Below are positions 56,001-62,000 of a DNA stretch of 64,000 nucleotides, one piece after another (within the stretch, counting starts at the first letter, position 1; each line of letters begins with the position of its first letter). Made by a program: the position numbers and the translations under genes. The notes beneath the pieces were generated by a model. The model saw only the letters and a program-made list of their open reading frames with translations, did no database searches and had not been told where the DNA came from. The DNA is from Porites lobata (Eukaryota > Cnidaria > Anthozoa > Scleractinia > Poritidae): assembly GCA_942486035.1 (NCBI GenBank), contig CALNXK010000033.1, positions 1,153,501 through 1,217,500 of the forward strand, in the 5' to 3' direction.

Positions 56001-59000
56001 CGTTGCGTAAGCTCCCTTATATTAGGGACGTTAAGATGCGACGACGGCGACGGCAACGGGAACGCCACAAAAGCAATAGGTTTAATTAGCAAAACAACAA
56101 TTTTGCACGTGCATCACGCTTTTCTGTACATTTCTTTGCCGTCACTGCACGACTACGACGTGAAAATGCCTAATTTCACGATGTACAGAGGAAGTACACA
56201 AGCGACGACCAAATTTCCCCTCTCTTTCTGAACTTGGATGTGGTTCTCAGGAATTCAACTTTAGGAGGGTTCGCCTACATTTGACAAAGTTAGTGACTTG
56301 TACTAATCGTAATGAAGATTGAAAGAACGCGAATTCACTTTTTCAGCGACGTTTTCTCTGCCGTCGCCGTCCTCGGATCTTAAGGTCCGTATTGTAATGA
56401 CGACTGTTGAATCCTCTTTCGATGGCACTGAATGTAAATTTGCGGACCTCTCCGGAAACTAACTCCCCATTAATCTCAAGGGTTAAAATTGTCTAGAAAT
56501 AACTTTGGTGAAGTTCAACATATCCCAAGGGCTAGACTGATCTAGACTGGACGTTTCCTCTCTTTGTCCCTCTATTCTCGCTTGCGTAAGGCAAATAAGA
56601 GACCACCCACCTCCTTCGTGTGTCGTGTTGTAAACTGGTTCGCTATAGTTCCCATAAGGCGTTTCCACAGGCGTCCCATCACTTGCTGTTATGTTAATGG
56701 CACGCACTGTTACATTGTATGTAACACCAACCAGAAGACTGCTGACCAGGGTTGTCAGACCGCTAGCTGATGTGGATATGTTCGTTTCCAGGCAAGTCTT
56801 CCGTCGGCAATGCGGACAATAAGACACTTGATATGTGTCCGGCTTTTGTAACCGAGCATGAATCCGTTCTATTTGCCACGACACAAGAATAGACGTTTTG
56901 TTTTTTACGGATGCAGTTGCATTGAGGACAACGTCAGGCGCTAGGAATAAAACAAGATACGGTAACACCAGAAACAAGGAAAATAAAAAATTGACCAGGT
57001 AAGTGTTGTTTTTGTTATTCCTGCCAAAATAAGAAGACCCTTTACTGAGAAGGAAACTGGGACGGGTCAACTTTCGCAAAGACTTCTGGGACTGTTACGA
57101 GAAGGAAGTTGGACCGAGTTAACTTTCGCAAAGACTTCTGGGACTGTTGCTAGAAACAGAGAAAATAATTGGCTGATAGCTGACCGGCGCCAAAATACAA
57201 AGACCGTTTACTACTTCACATTCGCAAACTGGGCCGAGTTAACTTTCGCAGAGACTTCTGGGACTGTTACAGAGCAAGTAATTGGCTAATAGCTGACCGG
57301 CGCGTCCCCACTAACAATTTCAGAGACAACTGAAAACCAGCAATACAGACACCTTTCTAGGGGAAACCAAAATTGTTATGATAAATATGACACCTCTGTC
57401 CCATTGGTGTCTTTTATAAGAGGAATTTGATGGTTTTAAACTCTCATAACTGACTGAGCATATATGACATGCGTATAATACGGGCATAGAAATCCCTTTT
57501 TCGCGTTTAAAGGTGTCGTACCTTTTTGATTTGTTGCTACGGTAACATTACGACTCCATGGCCCAAATCCCACGGCCGTCAAGGCCCGTACTCTGACATA
57601 GTAGGTGACAAACATTTCTAACTCGTCTACCACCACTGAAAAGTTGTTCGCGCAAACAGAGATATTTGCTACCCCGTAATGGCTGCTGTTCATCACATGA
57701 ATTTCGTACATGGTGACGTTTCCTTTGCGTTCGAACTCAGGTACAGGCCCCCACGTCACGTTGATACTTGATATTGACTTTGCAACAGCATCCACGTTGG
57801 TAGGTGAACCACTAGGTGCTGTGTCGGTATAAAAACGTAGGTTAAGCTCCAATAGGCCATTTCCGAGTCCCAAGCCTCTGTTTCAAAGCGAGGCTAAGTG
57901 CGAAGCTCATGCGAAATAAACCTCATTTTCATAAGAAAGGTTTCGCTCTTAGTCTCGTTTTCATAGTGAGAGTTTCTGGAACTCAAAAATGGCCTATTTA
58001 ATCACTAACTTTCGTCGTCTAACTCTTCTTTTCAATGTCTCTCCTCTGAAGGAGAGATCTTGATAACTAGCTTGGTCGTCCAAGACGCCACTTCCACATT
58101 TCCCATAACGCACCTTATTTGCCCCCAAAAATTTTGCATAAGCATTGTTTTCAATTTCTCTTAGGACGGCTGTAATACCCAGGAGAAATGAAAAACAAAG
58201 GTTATGCAAAATTTGGGGGGCAAATAAGGTGCATTATGGAAAATGTGGAAGTGGCGAATAGACCTTTTTACAGATACGGCGGCCATATTGCATTAGTTAA
58301 ATTTAAGGAGTATTATGAGATGCCCAGGTGGCATGAGCATGATCCGATATACTCGCTCAGTATTTATGCGAGCGTTTCGGGCCAATTTTTCTTACGTTTT
58401 CCTAGAAAAAGATTGTAATGGGAAAAAAGATCGTTGTGCCGTGTTTGGATGTAAAAATGATCGCCTCTTTCCCGAGAAATAAACATTGAAGTTCTCTTTT
58501 TGCCCGAAAAGCACGCGTAAATACTGAGCGATTGCTCCCTGGGCATCCCACAATACTCCTTAAAACTACTAAATTGAATATGGCCGCCGCATCGGTAAAA
58601 AGGCCTATTGTCACGTGATCAACTCCATACACCGCATGCGCCAAGGGATTCAGGGTATATTTGGCGTACCCTGACATCTCAGAATTTCTTTGCCTAAATT
58701 TGTCATACTTTCACCTGTGATAGCTAATCAGCACTTTTCACGACTTTGTTGCCTTCTTTTAAGAAACATTTTTGTCACATGAAACTGCAAATTTGCTTTC
58801 CCTTTTCGTTTACAGCAAAACAACATGAAAGCCTAAGAATCCACGGTGGTGATGGTGTAAAGTCATGTATTGGAGACGGCTAGCCCAGCAGACGCTTGAA
58901 AGGAAAGCAGAAAAAAGAAAATCATGCTAAGGGTGCTTTCCAAAAGTCAGAACTGGCCGGCTGGATCATGGCCTGACCAAACATTTTGGCAAAATAGGCT

Positions 59001-62000
59001 TTTTCCAAGAGGTTTCGCTGAACAACCATCTACTTTGTGCATAATATTTAGGAATTGACTGATCTGGATTGTTAGTTTTGCTTACAAATTAAATTCTCAT
59101 TACGATGGGATTGGGCTGGCCAGTCAGTTCTGACAAATGGAAAGCGCCTTAAGACGTGGGCTGTTAGTGGTTACATTAGGCCATTTTCGAGTTGCTCCAA
59201 GCCTCTGTTTCAAGGCGAGGCTAAGAGCGAAGCTATTGATATAAAAATGATTTTTTTATTCTCATGCAAACAAAACTCTTTCACAACAAAGGTTTTGCAG
59301 TTAGCCTCGTTTTGAAAGTGAGAGGTTTTGGAACTCGGAAAGTCCGAATAGAGTGTTTTCACATGACGTCACGGCGGCCATATTGGTGTCCCAAAACAAT
59401 GAAACGGCGGTCATGTTGGTGTCCCAAACCAGTCCTGTGGGAGTTGAACTCTTTTCTTATGCAAACGCTTTCTTTTGTTCTAATAAATTTACATGGATGC
59501 TGGCCACGTGAGTGAAAACACTCTATAGGCCCTGTCACAGCTCGGGTTCACGTGACTTATGAGATAAAAACCCTAAAAATACCAAGCACTCTTTGCTGCG
59601 ATTCTACTGTGGCTTTAATAACGAAAAAATACTGTATGTAGCAGTGGAAAACTCGAAAGGACCGTGCATCTTGTAGGTTTTGCCGTGGGTGTGTCGATGC
59701 GCCTTGCGATACTACAGTCAATTTTAATTTCTAATACTTTTTCATCTCTGATATTGTTTAATTTGTATCTCATTATTTTTACAATAAGCATGTCGCGCGA
59801 TTTCAAGCTGAAAAGGGCCTGGGGAGAGGTGCTCAATATAATGGCCTGTATGGGGAGGCTCCGCCCCAAAGAGGAACCTTTTTCAGGCTTTAGGTATATA
59901 AAAGGGTAGGGATTTCACCAGGTATATGAAAGGGTAGGGAAAGCTGTCATTGCGGTCTGTGATTGGACAAAAAAGGGCCAACAATCGCATTTTCATGGCT
60001 GTGTAAAAGACAAGAAAACTTTCTGGTTTGGTGATTTATTCATATTTAAAACAGGGTGCACTTACAGCAGTTAAAAGGCATGCAGCCTTCTAAACTAGCA
60101 TGTGAAAGGGGTTGCCATTTGTCAGTAGGAGGTATGCAAAAGGGGAGCCATTTGTCAATAGAAGGTATACGAAAGGGGTACCTTTTATGTCAACAATGGT
60201 ATATTTAACAATGATTCCTCGAGCCCGAATGGGCTATTGACTCAGAGGCCATGGGGGTGACAGGAATAATTGTTTCAGTAAAATCCAAATAGTTGGTCAA
60301 AAATATCGAGACAAAACAACTTTAGCTAGCAGAACGCGATTCAGCCGCCGTTGTTTTGGTTTTCAAAGCCGGCGCTTTTCGCTACTAGTGGGCTATAACA
60401 TATAGCCTAGTAGCAGCTAGACCACTAGTTGGATTTTACTAAAAATGGGTAAGGGGTGGACCTTGGGACGAAGCCTCTCCTTACAAAATTTTGTTGAGCA
60501 CCCGCTGGGGTGCGGCGGGTTGGGGGCGGGAGAGGGAGCAAAGAGCCTAATTAACATAACTTTTCAACCCTCACCTCCATCTGAGGTCTTGACTAAAATT
60601 TCCTGGCTGTAGGGTCCTTGGTAGTTTGTGGCCGCCGCTACTTTGATCTCGTATTTGGTGAACACCTCAAGTCCCGTGAGAACCACTGTCCTTTCGGGTT
60701 CGTTGACGCGGACCGTTTCATTTTGCCACCTGTAAGTCTCGTTTTGCCACCTGTAAGTCTCGTTTTGCCACCTGTAAGTCACGTTTTGCCACCCGTAAGT
60801 CACGTTAAACCCTCGTAATTTGAATCCTTTAGGCAGGGCAATATCCCATGTCACGTTAATAGCTGTCCTGTTGATTGCATGGCCAGTAACGTTAGGGGCG
60901 AACCATGGAGCTGTTAAAAAATAATAAATATCGAGTTAGGGCCCAGGTTTACCTGGAGCTGGGGGACCCCAGGTAGGTGAGGTAAACCGCTCAGGTGGAG
61001 AAAAAGTAACCCGCGTTTAAGTAGAATATTACAGCCCCTTCTGGCACTCGGCACCAATTTTTCTGCTGAAAAGGTACATGCTGGCCTCCTTTGTGAATAA
61101 CAATCAATCAATCAATCAATCAATACCTTTATTTAAGTGTCAAACTAACATAGCAGTAGAGGAACCACTAAACGGGGACACTATAAATTAAAATACGCAA
61201 CTACTGTAGCAATTAAAATCGCATTTAAAAAACTACTTAAAGTGTATCATAATTGACTAGAGACCGAAGTGTAAAATTTATAAGATTATTGCATTCGTCA
61301 CTTGCACATCTCCGATAATGCACCTTATTCCCCCCTCCCCCGCCAAAAAAAGAAATTTGCATAACCTTTGTTTCTCATTTCTCCTGGGTATTACAGCCTT
61401 CCCAAAAGAAATTGAAAACAATGCTTATGCAAAATTTTGGGGGACAATTAAGGTGCATTATGTGAGATGTGCAAGTGGCGAGTGCGTATAATATTACTAA
61501 ATTTTAAAAAAAAGTGCCTATAAGTTTAGTAAAAACAGTAGTGTGTTCATTACGCAGTCGAGAAAGCATTGCTAAAGACTGGGAAGAGAAAACCTCGCCC
61601 AAGTCTTTTGCCTTTCTTTTCTTTTCTTTGTTCGTACTAGCTATTCGTGAAACTAGTGCAGATTACCTTCGCGCATAAATTACATGACTACAAACCGCTG
61701 ATTTATGTGAATTCAATTCAAAATACCTTCTTCTTTCGTCTTAAGCTTTGTCGAATGACTAAAGGGGCCTGGTCCAATTCTTGTAAAGGCTCGGACTGTC
61801 ACTTCATACATCTTGAACATTTCTAAGCCATGTATCTTGATAGCACGGTTGCTCTCAGTTGTATTATGAAATTTGTAGGAGCTATCAGAAAAGACCATCA
61901 CTTGATATAGAATAATTATGCCATCTCTTTTCTCTTCAGGAACTTCTCTCCAGGTCACATTTATGCTGTCAAAAGTCTCGGACACTGCTGAGACATTTTG

